DNA of 64,000 bases. Origin: Rothia sp035916755. GTDB taxonomy: Bacteria > Actinomycetota > Actinomycetes > Actinomycetales > Micrococcaceae. The stretch lies in NCBI RefSeq assembly GCF_035916755.1, contig NZ_JAYWIX010000006.1, forward strand, positions 181,049-245,048, given 5' to 3'. Positions 48,039 to 56,700 of this stretch are shown in pieces. The notes under the pieces were generated by a model that worked only from the letters and a program-made list of their open reading frames with translations, ran no database searches and had not been told where the DNA came from. Made by a program: the position numbers and the translations under genes. How positions within the stretch are numbered: the stretch's first letter is position 1; each line of letters starts with the position of its first letter.

Positions 48039-49277
48039 ATGGAGCACCCACACCAGACCCCTCAGCACCAGCCCCCTCAGACTCTTCCCACACCCCGTAT
48101 GCTTGTGCCCGATGTAGCCCGCGGGCTGATGCTCTGGGGCATCGCGGTGGCGAATGTGGCCACCGCCTGGGTGCTTTTTGCCGGTGGCCCGGCCTCGATA
48201 ACGGGCCGAGTGGTCGATGGGAGCCTCTGGGACAAGCTGACCATCATGTTCACCACCTCCTTCGTGCATGCCCGCGGCTTCCCCATGTTCTCGACCCTGC
48301 TGGGCTTTGGTGTGGGGCTGATTGCCGCCAGTCTCTATAGGCGCGGCTACCCGCTACCTAAGGCCCGCGGAGTGATTGCCCGCCGCTACGGCATGCTGGC
48401 GATCTTTGGCGCCCTACACATGGTCTTTCTTTTCTGGGGCGACATCATGCTGGCTTACGGCCTGATTGGTCTATTCATGGCTTGCCTGATTGCGGTGCGT
48501 ACTAAGGTTCTGCTCTGGGTGGCCGGTACGCTTTTTGCCGTGACCAACCTGGTGGCTCTGGCCGGAGTGCTCCTACTTGAGGCGGTGCTCGGTGCTGGCC
48601 AGCTCCAGGAGCTTCTGAGCGGGGGTAACAGCGGCGGCCTACTGCCCATAACGAGCTACTGGTCGGTACTGCTCAACGGCCTGATTGTGCTGCTGGGCAG
48701 CCTCCTCAGCGCGCCCCTGCAGGCTTTTATGTTGCTCCCGCTGATGCTTCTGGGGTTTGTGCTGGCACGTGAGGGTGTGCTGGCTGACCCTGCGCGTCAC
48801 CGCCGGGTGCTGGTGTGGCTGGCCGGGGTTGGCCTGGTTGCTGCCCTGGGCACTGGTATCCCCGCCGGGCTTGAGGCCCTGGGTGTGCTGCCTACCGGTG
48901 TTTTCGGGGTGCTCACGATGACCCTGGGGGTTCTGGGTGGCCCGGGCTTTATTGCCCTGCTGGCGCTGGCACTTACCGGGGCTCAGGAGCGTACGGACGC
49001 CGGCGCCCCCGTCCCTGCCCCGCTTCGGCCCCTGATTGCCCTGGGTAAGCGGTCTATGACTGGCTATGTGCTGCAGTCGGTGATTTTCTTAGTGGTCTTC
49101 GGTGGCTTTGCCTTGGGGCTTTTTGCGGATGCCGGTGCCTTCGTGCTCCTGCTGGTTGGCACTGCCGGGTGGTTGGTGACGGTTCTTGTGGCGGTGGTTC
49201 TTGAAGCGGCGGGCAAGCCCGGCCCGCTAGAGGCCCTGCACCGCAGGATGTCCTACGGTAAGGGTGGGCTGAATTAG
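48039..49277 (+). CDS. DUF418/YeiB-like membrane protein
   Basis: A 412-residue protein from ATG 48039 (AAAGGTAGC upstream). After a Pro/Gln-rich start, MLVPDVARGLMLWGIAVANV (~19-39) matches the DUF418 opening (DxxRGxAxxGIxxxN). About ten transmembrane helices follow; SFVHARGFPMFSTLLGFGVG and GKRSMTGYVLQSVIFLVVFG are the other conserved blocks. DUF418 proteins are of unknown transport function. The C-terminus has GPLEALHRRMSYGK, the usual WxxGPLEWLWR-like end. The frame is open upstream to 47784, but that part covers the RNA candidate and lacks a start signal. Confidence 0.85.
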   Translation: MEHPHQTPQHQPPQTLPTPRMLVPDVARGLMLWGIAVANVATAWVLFAGGPASITGRVVDGSLWDKLTIMFTTSFVHARGFPMFSTLLGFGVGLIAASLYRRGYPLPKARGVIARRYGMLAIFGALHMVFLFWGDIMLAYGLIGLFMACLIAVRTKVLLWVAGTLFAVTNLVALAGVLLLEAVLGAGQLQELLSGGNSGGLLPITSYWSVLLNGLIVLLGSLLSAPLQAFMLLPLMLLGFVLAREGVLADPARHRRVLVWLAGVGLVAALGTGIPAGLEALGVLPTGVFGVLTMTLGVLGGPGFIALLALALTGAQERTDAGAPVPAPLRPLIALGKRSMTGYVLQSVIFLVVFGGFALGLFADAGAFVLLLVGTAGWLVTVLVAVVLEAAGKPGPLEALHRRMSYGKGGLN

Positions 49278-49314
49278 CTGAGGGGCAGAGGCTTCGCCCG
49301 CGGCCTGGGGGCTG

Positions 49315-49600
49315 CCTAGGTTTCTTGGAGTGTGTGCACGTTTTTCCCTGCACATGAGCTAAGAACCCTAGACAGACTGCCGCTCCACATTCCCAGCTGG
49401 CACACAGGAACGGTATATAGGAGCTTAAGAAGGCTCCGCCATACTAGAGGTACAAGGTTCGAAAGAGCAGCCGCCCGCAGGGTGGCCCTGGAGAATCTCA
49501 AGAAAGCAGTAGTGTGTGTTTCTTGCATGGGCCTAGCCCCGATGTGTAAATGTGTGTGTATTGATGAGGCCGGGTCGGGGGACCCGGCCTCATCGTTTTA
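49315..49600 (+). ncRNA. Structured leader or small RNA upstream of SMR exporter gene
   Basis: The 356-bp spacer 49278-49633 has a long imperfect stem CTAGGTTTCTT/AAGAACCCTAG (49316-49372 region), inner GTGTGCAC/GTGCACA-like pairing, and a GGAGC...GCTCC hairpin near 49420. It ends with a 14-bp perfect terminator (49563-49576 with 49581-49594, loop GGGG) followed by TTTTA, only 33-40 nt before the exporter start. This is the layout of a transcription-terminating riboswitch. Gdx/SugE genes are often under guanidine riboswitches, but I do not find the known guanidine-I, -II or -III consensus. Confidence 0.4.
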
Positions 49601-49633
49601 AACTGTGCGAGTGCGCACCTAGAATGGGTGTTT

Positions 49634-49948
49634 ATGCACTGGCTTATTCTGATTATTTCTGGCCTCTTCGAAGCTGTCTGGGCAACGGCCCTGGGTAAGT
49701 CTGAGGGTCTGACCCGCTTGACCCCCACCTTGGTCTTTATCGGGGGTCTGGTTCTCAGCATGGTGGGCCTGGCCTACGCCATGCGGGAGCTACCTACCGG
49801 TACCGCTTATGCTGTATGGGTGGGAATCGGGGCGACCGTCACCGTCCTCTATGCCATGGTGACCGGTACCGAGCCCGTTTCCCTGCTTAAGGTGCTCTTC
49901 CTGCTCATGATTGTGGCAGGTATTGTGGGGCTGAAAGTCACCTCTTAG
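49634..49948 (+). CDS. SMR-family exporter, Gdx/SugE-like
   Basis: A 104-residue protein with four transmembrane helices. It starts MHWLILIISGLFEAVWATAL; the Glu in GLFEAVWA (residue ~13) is the essential ion/substrate-coupling residue of small multidrug resistance proteins. VGLAYAMRELPTGTAYAVWV and GIGATVTVLYAMVTGTEPVS are the helix 2-3 region. The W-A-T-A-L-G-K-S pattern resembles Gdx (guanidinium exporter) more than EmrE; that is inference. ATG 49634 is chosen over GTG 49628. Functional SMR dimers are dual-topology; here a single gene suggests a homodimer. A terminator-ended leader precedes it. Confidence 0.85.
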   Translation: MHWLILIISGLFEAVWATALGKSEGLTRLTPTLVFIGGLVLSMVGLAYAMRELPTGTAYAVWVGIGATVTVLYAMVTGTEPVSLLKVLFLLMIVAGIVGLKVTS

Positions 49949-49971
49949 AGAGACAGGCGCATAATAGACCC

Positions 49972-51108
49972 ATGAAGGTTTTAATCGCTGTCGATAAGTT
50001 CAAGGGCACGCTCACCGGCGCGCAGCTCACTGAGGTACTCGCCGCCGGGCTAGAGGGTGCTGAGGGGTGCGAGATTATCACCTGCCCCATAGCGGACGGC
50101 GGTGACGGCACCGTAGACGCCGCCCTGGCCGCCGGCTACAGCGAGGTCACCTGCACCGTCACGGGCCCCTTTGCAGGTCAGCCGGTGACCGCCCGCTACG
50201 CCTACTCGCCAACTGAACGCACGGCCGTCCTCGAAATCGCTGAAGCGGGCGGTATCGCCCGCCTGCGCGAAGACCAGCTAGACACCTGGCGGGCCACCTC
50301 CTTCGGCACCGGTGAGCTGATTCTGCACGCGGTGGGCGCGGGTGCGCGGACGCTCGTGGTCGGCCTGGGTGGGTCGGCCAGCACCGACGGGGGAGCAGGG
50401 CTCATGCAGGCGCTCGGTGTGACACTTCAGGACGCCGAAGGGCGCGAACTTACCCCCGGCGGCGGGGCATTAGGGCAGCTAGCTTCTGTTGATATGGCCG
50501 GGCTTGATGCGCGCCTATCCGGGGTAGAGATTATTATGGCAAGCGACGTGACTAACCCCCTGTGTGGCCCGTCCGGCGCTGCCGCGGTCTATGGGCCCCA
50601 GAAGGGAGCTACCGAAGATCAGGTTCCCCAGCTTGACCAGAACCTGCAAAAACTAGCCGATGCGGTAGAGGAAACCCTCAATGTTTCACGTGGAACATTC
50701 GCCACCGCACCCGGTGCAGGTGCCGCCGGTGGCCTGGGCTTTGCCTGCCTGTCGGTGCTCGGGGCTACTATGCGCCCCGGCGTTGACATCTGTTTCGAGC
50801 TCACCGGCTTCCACCGGGCCCTCGAACAGGCAGATATCGTCATCACCGGTGAAGGGAAATTCGACGAACAAACCCTGCAGGGCAAGGGCCCGGCAGGGGT
50901 TGCGGCAGAAGCCTCCGCCCGCAACCTGCCGGTCATTGCCGTCTGCGGAATCAGCGAACTCTCCCCCGACCAAGCCCGCGAAGCCGGCTTCACCGCTGTC
51001 TACTCGGTCGTGGGCGACACCCAAGCTACCCTGGAAGAATCCCTGGCTAACCCGCGTCCTTACCTCCACGAACTAGCGGCCACCATCGCCAGCGCCCACC
51101 TGCGCTAG
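49972..51108 (+). CDS. Glycerate kinase
   Basis: A 378-residue protein. It starts MKVLIAVDKFKGTLTGAQLT, has CPIADGGDGTVDAALAAGYS near 43-62, VVGLGGSASTDGGAGLMQAL near 129-148 and DIVITGEGKFDEQTLQGKGP near 286-305, all signatures of the GarK/GlxK glycerate kinase family. It phosphorylates D-glycerate with ATP. ATG 49972 is 23 nt after the SMR gene, so the two may share a transcript. A one-mismatch parS site lies in the coding sequence (50682-50697), encoding NVSRGTF. Confidence 0.92.
   Translation: MKVLIAVDKFKGTLTGAQLTEVLAAGLEGAEGCEIITCPIADGGDGTVDAALAAGYSEVTCTVTGPFAGQPVTARYAYSPTERTAVLEIAEAGGIARLREDQLDTWRATSFGTGELILHAVGAGARTLVVGLGGSASTDGGAGLMQALGVTLQDAEGRELTPGGGALGQLASVDMAGLDARLSGVEIIMASDVTNPLCGPSGAAAVYGPQKGATEDQVPQLDQNLQKLADAVEETLNVSRGTFATAPGAGAAGGLGFACLSVLGATMRPGVDICFELTGFHRALEQADIVITGEGKFDEQTLQGKGPAGVAAEASARNLPVIAVCGISELSPDQAREAGFTAVYSVVGDTQATLEESLANPRPYLHELAATIASAHLR
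50682..50697. promoter_or_regulatory. parS: parS-like site 6, inside glycerate kinase gene
   Basis: TGTTTCACGTGGAACA, one mismatch to the perfect site, about 18.6 kb from the parB-side cluster. Confidence 0.75.
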
Positions 51109-52148
51109 GAAGCTGCGCGCGTATTTTCTACAGCTGCTGCCAAATCTGCAAGGAGGGTGGTCTCATTGAGAGCCCACGGCACTGAAAGCGGTGAGGCGGC
51201 AGAAAGGGCTAGACCCCTTTGCTTGTCGGTCTCAAACACTGTCGCATCATTCTTAAGGGCGGGCAGCTGGGCAAACAGCTCGTTAGAGCGCACGGCTTCT
51301 GTTTCTTCAGCAGAGTTGGCCCACGCCCAGATTACGTCACACTCAACCTGGTCGAGAACCTCAGAAGAAATAGTCATATAGACACCCTCGGTTTCACCCT
51401 CATGCTCACTAATGTAGGGGGCATTCACCATGCCGAGAGAAGCGAAGAATTGGGGGCGAGAGTCCTCTGACGTGTAGGCGCCAAAGGTATTGGCGGCGGT
51501 ATCGAAGTAGCCGGCGATGAAACTTGCACCGTCCAGAATGGGGTGCTGTGCAACCGCCTCTGCAAGTTTCCCCTCAACTTCTGTGATCAGGGAGGTGGCG
51601 TCGTCCTCCCGCTGCAGCATCTTGCCCGCCATCTCAACACACTGCTGCCAGCTAGTCTCATAGGCACCCACCCCCACCGGAGCTGGAATTACAGGGGCGA
51701 TGCCTGAGAGCTTATCGTAGACCTCCTGGGTCATATCGCCGTAAGGCGAGAAAATAGCATCGGGTTCTAGAGCGGCAAGAGCCTCGTAATTGGGGCCGTC
51801 GGTCTCGTCGTAGCGGGTGGGCTCTTCGCCGCCCAGCTCAGCGAGCTTGGCATCGAACCAGTCGGTGGAGCGGTTGGCATTCTCGCCCCAGCTCACATAG
51901 GGAGTACCTGCGGGGATAACGCCCAAGGCAAGAAGAGTATCTGGGTTTTTCCAGGGCTGAACAACAGCAATTTTTTCAGGCACAGCATCGAAGGTGGTGC
52001 TGCCAAAGGCATGATCAACGGTGTAGCTGCCGCCGCTAGCCTCTGATGTTGAAGAGGATGCACCTGAACCTGTTGAGCATGCAGAGAGGACGCCGGTGAG
52101 GGCACTTGCTGCGGTGATCTTGAGGAAGGTGGCGCGGGTGAGTGTCAT
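51105..52148 (-). CDS. Iron-siderophore-type ABC substrate-binding lipoprotein
   Basis: A 347-residue lipoprotein. Signal peptide TRATFLKITAASALTGVLSAC with lipobox VLSAC (Cys ~24), then a Ser/Gly linker. The mature part has the FecB/FepB (periplasmic-binding class III) features: DAVPEKIAVVQPWKNPDTLL, YEALAALEPDAIFSPYGDM and PVIPAPVGVGAYETSWQQCV. A terminal SPLSVPWALNETTLLADLAA follows. It captures a ferric siderophore or haem outside the membrane; ligand unknown. No permease or ATPase gene is adjacent, but the siderophore-interacting protein gene lies upstream on the same strand. The stop overlaps the glycerate kinase end. Confidence 0.88.
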   Translation of the reverse strand: MTLTRATFLKITAASALTGVLSACSTGSGASSSTSEASGGSYTVDHAFGSTTFDAVPEKIAVVQPWKNPDTLLALGVIPAGTPYVSWGENANRSTDWFDAKLAELGGEEPTRYDETDGPNYEALAALEPDAIFSPYGDMTQEVYDKLSGIAPVIPAPVGVGAYETSWQQCVEMAGKMLQREDDATSLITEVEGKLAEAVAQHPILDGASFIAGYFDTAANTFGAYTSEDSRPQFFASLGMVNAPYISEHEGETEGVYMTISSEVLDQVECDVIWAWANSAEETEAVRSNELFAQLPALKNDATVFETDKQRGLALSAASPLSVPWALNETTLLADLAAAVENTRAAS

Positions 52149-52235
52149 CAGTAAAACTCCATTGTTAGGTGCGACTAAATCTTTGTTTAAGTTACCCTAA
52201 AATTTTGTCTCTTTTGATGACACCCTGTGCCCAAG

Positions 52236-53240
52236 CTACTTCTTCTTCCAGTACCCCTTGGCATAGCCGTGTCCCTTGGGCACGCCCAGCTCCCGCCGCG
52301 CCCAGATGCGCAACGGGTGAATCGCCCCGGACTCACCTGCCAGCCAGGTAAACACTGACCCTTCCGGTAGGGGATAGGCCATCACGGCCTCAGCCAGTGC
52401 CCCGCGTCGGGCAGAATCCACCCAGACCACCTCAAAACCTGCCGGTGCCTCAATCACCTGCCGGGAGGCGTCCGTGGGCACCTCAACAAAAAGCGCCCCG
52501 CGAGCCTGAGGCGGCAGGGACTCCACCCAACGGGCCATGCCCGGCAGGCCGCTCTCGTCCCCGGCGAGCAAGTAAAAATCGTAGCTATCACTAATCAAGT
52601 ACCCCGACTTAGGCCCCAAGAAGTGGGCATCATCACCCGCCGCAACCGTGCGCGCCCAGGTGGTGCCAGCCCCGCGCTTGTGCAGCATGATATTGATTTC
52701 AACCGCCCCGCTGCGCTCATCGAACCGCCGCACCGTGTACTTGGCGCTTGTGATCGGCTGGTCCCAACGCGCCTTACCTTTCTCAAAGCGCGGCGCCCCC
52801 AAAACCTCACCGTGCTTGCCGGTCACCAGGTAGACGTATTCGCCGGTTAGTCCCTGCGCATCCAGCCGCTGCTTGCCCGCAGGCTCAGCCACCACGCGCA
52901 TCACCGTGGGTGTCAGATGCCCCACCTCGGTTACCCGGTAGTGAGCATACCCGCCCCGGTACTTGCCCGACGCCATAGGGGTAGGGTAGGCAGATTGAGG
53001 CAGGACGCCCCCGCCCCCACTGGGGCGGCCCTGGGTAGGGGATCCCGCCCCGGCACCGCTAGGAACAGCCCCACCCTGGGCGGTCTCACCGCTCACAGCG
53101 CTCGCAGTAGCTAAGCTCCGATGTAGCTTCTTTACCTGGTGCCGCAGCTTCTTCTGCTCCTTACGCAGGCCCTTGAGCTCACGCTTTAACTGCTTCATCT
53201 CGCGGGCAACCTGCCCGCCCTTGCGCTTTTTCTTGCCCAC
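52236..53240 (-). CDS. Siderophore-interacting protein with N-terminal coiled coil
   Basis: A 334-residue protein. GTG 53240 with GAAAGGA upstream is chosen over an upstream frame start at 53321. The first ~45 residues are a very basic coiled coil (REMKQLKRELKGLRKEQKKL), followed by a Gly/Ser/Pro linker. The SIP core begins at YRVTEVGHLTPTVMRVVAEP (~103). It has KYTVRRFDERSGAVEINIML and GAGTTWARTVAAGDDAHFLG (FAD binding), DFYLLAGDESGLPGMARWVE and VFTWLAGESGAI (NAD(P)H side). Such flavoproteins release iron from ferric siderophores in the cytosol. The extension is not usual for the family. Confidence 0.88.
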   Translation of the reverse strand: MGKKKRKGGQVAREMKQLKRELKGLRKEQKKLRHQVKKLHRSLATASAVSGETAQGGAVPSGAGAGSPTQGRPSGGGGVLPQSAYPTPMASGKYRGGYAHYRVTEVGHLTPTVMRVVAEPAGKQRLDAQGLTGEYVYLVTGKHGEVLGAPRFEKGKARWDQPITSAKYTVRRFDERSGAVEINIMLHKRGAGTTWARTVAAGDDAHFLGPKSGYLISDSYDFYLLAGDESGLPGMARWVESLPPQARGALFVEVPTDASRQVIEAPAGFEVVWVDSARRGALAEAVMAYPLPEGSVFTWLAGESGAIHPLRIWARRELGVPKGHGYAKGYWKKK

Positions 53241-53348
53241 CGGCGTCCTTTCGCTTCTCTGTCTGTGACTCAAGGCTATCTGTATCTCTACTAGGCCACC
53301 TGATAATATTATGCACATCACACAAGGGTGTGTTTTGAGGAGGCCCCA

Positions 53349-53427
53349 TGAGTATCACCCCCCCACCCAGGGTATAGCTGCCTGGCTCATCTGGGGCGGG
53401 CTCATCATCCTGCAGAACCTGAGGTAA
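53349..53427 (+). pseudogene. Possible micro-protein with a C7-tract frameshift
   Basis: GAGGAGG precedes ATG 53349 and the frame reads MSITPPPRV then stops. Adding one C to the C7 run at 53358-53364 would give MSITPPTQGIAAWLIWGGLI ending ILQNLR, a single-helix peptide resembling small MetS-type subunits of NSS transporters. No NSS transporter is adjacent. This could be chance. Confidence 0.25.
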
Positions 53428-53435
53428 ACCACCCC

Positions 53436-53633
53436 ATGCACACTTCTGACCCAGCACCGTCTACCGCATCCACGTCAGCCCACCAGCAGGGCGGCACCAA
53501 AACCCTGACCGTCCTCGGGTTCATCCTGCTCGCCCTGCCCACCCTGCACCTACTGCTGGTTCCCCTGGGATTCATGAACATCAACGGAGCCAGAGAATGG
53601 GGTGAAGCCACCTACACCCTGCTGACACTGTAA
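53436..53633 (+). CDS. Small single-helix membrane protein
   Basis: A 65-residue frame from ATG 53436 with GAGG 10 nt upstream. After a Ser/Thr/Gln-rich start, LTVLGFILLALPTLHLLLVP (~24-43) is a transmembrane helix, followed by LGFMNINGAREWGEATYTL. No family is recognised. It is the last plus-strand frame before dnaB; a 127-nt spacer with the dnaB promoter follows. It is supported by the helix and a weak ribosome binding site only. Confidence 0.4.
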   Translation: MHTSDPAPSTASTSAHQQGGTKTLTVLGFILLALPTLHLLLVPLGFMNINGAREWGEATYTLLTL

Positions 53634-53760
53634 GAAAACCAAGACGGTCAAAGCGCTCGCACCCAGAGCCTGTCAGACCAGGTGAAGAAGTTTTGATGCT
53701 GTGCCGGCGCGAAAGGTGAGATGATAGAAGTTCACCACCTTAACCGTCTAGGGAGTAGCC

Positions 53761-56700
53761 ATGTCTGAAAGCCAGTCTGAGTTCGTTCGCACACCTCCGC
53801 ACGACGACACCGCCGAACAGTCGGTGCTGGGTGGCATGATGCTCTCCAAGGACGCCATTGCCGACGTTGTTGAGGTCATCGGCGGCGGGGCTGACTTCTA
53901 CAAGCCCGCCCACGAGATGATTTATGAGGCGATTATTCACCTCTATGGGCACGGCGAGCCAGCGGATGCCATCACCGTAGCCGACGAGCTAACCAAGCGC
54001 GGCGAGCTGAACCGCGTGGGCGGGGCAGCCTACCTGCATTCCCTGATTGCGGGCGTCCCCACCGCTGCTAACGCCGGTTTCTACGCCGAAATCGTGGCTG
54101 AGCGCGCTATGCTCCGCCGCCTGGTTGAGGCTGGTACCAAGATTGTGCAGCTGGGCTACTCCGGCGACGGCGAGGCTGAGGCTCTGGTCAACGCCGCCCA
54201 GGCCGAGATTTACGGGGTTTCTGCCAATAACACCAAGGAAGACTACGTTCCCCTCTCTGAGGCCATGAACAGCACGGTCGAAGAGATTGAGGCCAACGGC
54301 TCCCGCGACGGCGGCATCCACGGCGTGCCCACCGGCTTCATCGAATTCGACGAGCTCACCGCCGGCCTGCAGGCCGGGCAGATGATCGTGATCGCGGCGC
54401 GTCCGGCAATGGGGAAAGCGCTCGCCCTTGATACCCCCATCCCCACCCCCACAGGCTGGACCACCATGGGCGATATCCGCGTGGGCGACACCGTTCTGGG
54501 GGCAGACGGGCACCCCACAACCGTCACGAACGCTACCGACGTGATGACCGGGCGTCCCTGCTTCAAGGTCATTTTTGATGACGGAACCGAAATCATTGCG
54601 GACGCCGAGCACCAGTGGCTCACCGAAACCCGCGCGTCCCGTCGAGCCCGCTCGTCAGCTCTGGCAGGTTCAGGCGGGGGGCGTGTGCGGACGTCCGTGG
54701 GTGCGCAGGTGCGCACCACCGCTGAGATTCGTGAGACAGTTCGCTGCGTGACGGCTGGCCAGCGAGCCAACCACTCCATTGCTAACACTCGTCCGCTCCA
54801 GCTGCCCGAAGCTGACCTGCTAGTCGCCCCCTATACTCTGGGAATTTGGTTGGGTGATGGTGCGTCTGCTGCAGCTCGTGTATCTACCGCAGACGACGAA
54901 GTTCTCCACGGTATTGAGGCTGATGGCTACACGGTTCGTCAGGTAGAAGGCATTACCTATTCGGTGCATCTACCAGCCGATACTCGTACATGTACAAGCG
55001 ACTGTCTCGTCTGCGGTAAGGCATTTACTCATTCTGATCGTAATGTCACTACGTGCTCTCGGGAATGTGGTGGTAAGCGAAAGACTGTTGCTACTCCCCA
55101 TGCGCGTGCAACATGTGTTGATTGTGGCGGTTCGTGCACATCAGGCCTACGGTGCCTCTCATGTCATCGGGCCAACGGTAGTCTCCAGGGGCAGCTGCGC
55201 ACTCTGGGCGTTCTGAATAATAAGCACATTCCTATGCAGTACCTACGGGCCTCTGAAGCGCAGCGCCGAGCTTTGCTGGCAGGGTTGCTCGATAGCGATG
55301 GCACCGTTACAAACGCTGGGTGTATTCAGTTCACGGTTACGAACCGCCAGCTGGCATACGATACCCAGGAGCTGGCGCTTTCTTTGGGGTACCGCACGGG
55401 TATGGCAACGAAAAAGGTCAAGGGCAGTAGCGAGGCTACATCGACGGCCTACAAGCTGACCTTCTCTTCCTCGGATTCTGTTTTTGCTCTGTCTCGCAAG
55501 AAGCAAATGCACCGTGACCGCGATTCTCGTCCGACCGCTAAGCGAAGCTCTCGCTACATTGTTGCTGTGGAGCCTGTTGATTCTGTGCCGGTGCGCTGTA
55601 TTGAGGTGGACAATGAGCAGCATCTTTTCTTGGCTTCTCGTGCTTTTGTACCCACCCATAATTCGACGTTTGCACTAGACATCGCCCGGTCTGCTGCCAT
55701 TAAGCACGGTATGACCACGGTGTTCTTCTCGCTGGAAATGGGCCGCAACGAAATTGCTATGAAGATTTTGTCGGCTGAGGCTGGCATTAATCTGTCTGAT
55801 TTGCGTAAGGGCAAGCTGGACGATGACCAGTGGGCCAAGATTGCTACCGCCATGGGCAAGATGGACTCTGCTCCGCTCTTTATTGACGATTCACCCAACA
55901 TGACCCTGATGGAGATTCGCGCTAAGGCCCGCCGCCTGAAGCAGAAGAATAACCTCAAGCTGATCGTTCTGGACTACCTGCAGCTGATGAGCTCGGGTAA
56001 GAAGGTTGAGTCGCGCCAGCAGGAAGTTTCGGAGTTCTCGCGTGCTCTCAAGCTGATGGCTAAGGAGCTTGAGGTGCCTCTGATTGCCCTCTCCCAGCTG
56101 AACCGTGGCTCTGAGCAGCGTACCGACAAGAAGCCGCAGGTGTCGGACCTTCGCGAGTCCGGCTGTCTGACGGCCGACACTCGTGTGCTTCGCTCTGATA
56201 CGGGAGCTGAAACAACGATGGGTGAGCTTTTTGAGCAGGGCGCTCAGGACGTCCCGGTATGGTCCTTGGGGGACGATATGCGTTTCGTGGAGCGGCACCT
56301 GACTCACGTCTTTTCTACGGGCGTGAAACCGGTTTATCGTCTAACGCTGGCTTCGGGTAAGACCCTGCGCGCTACCGCCAATCACCCCTTCTTTACCTAC
56401 ACAGGCTGGAAGGGGCTGGGCGAGCTTGCAGTGGGCGATCGTTTGGGCGTACCCCGCCACGTTAACGGGCCGTCTGCCCGGACGCACTGGAGTGACGAGC
56501 AGGTCATTTTGCTGGCCCACATGATTGGTGACGGATCTGCCTTAGCTCGACAGCCAATTCGTTATGCATCTATTGATGAAGAGAACCTTTCTACAGTTGC
56601 TGAATCTGCATACAAGCAGTTCGGAATTGAAAGCGTCAGGGATACTCACGAAGCTGCGCGCTGCACTTCTTTACGACTGCGCTCGCCGGAGAAGCTAACC

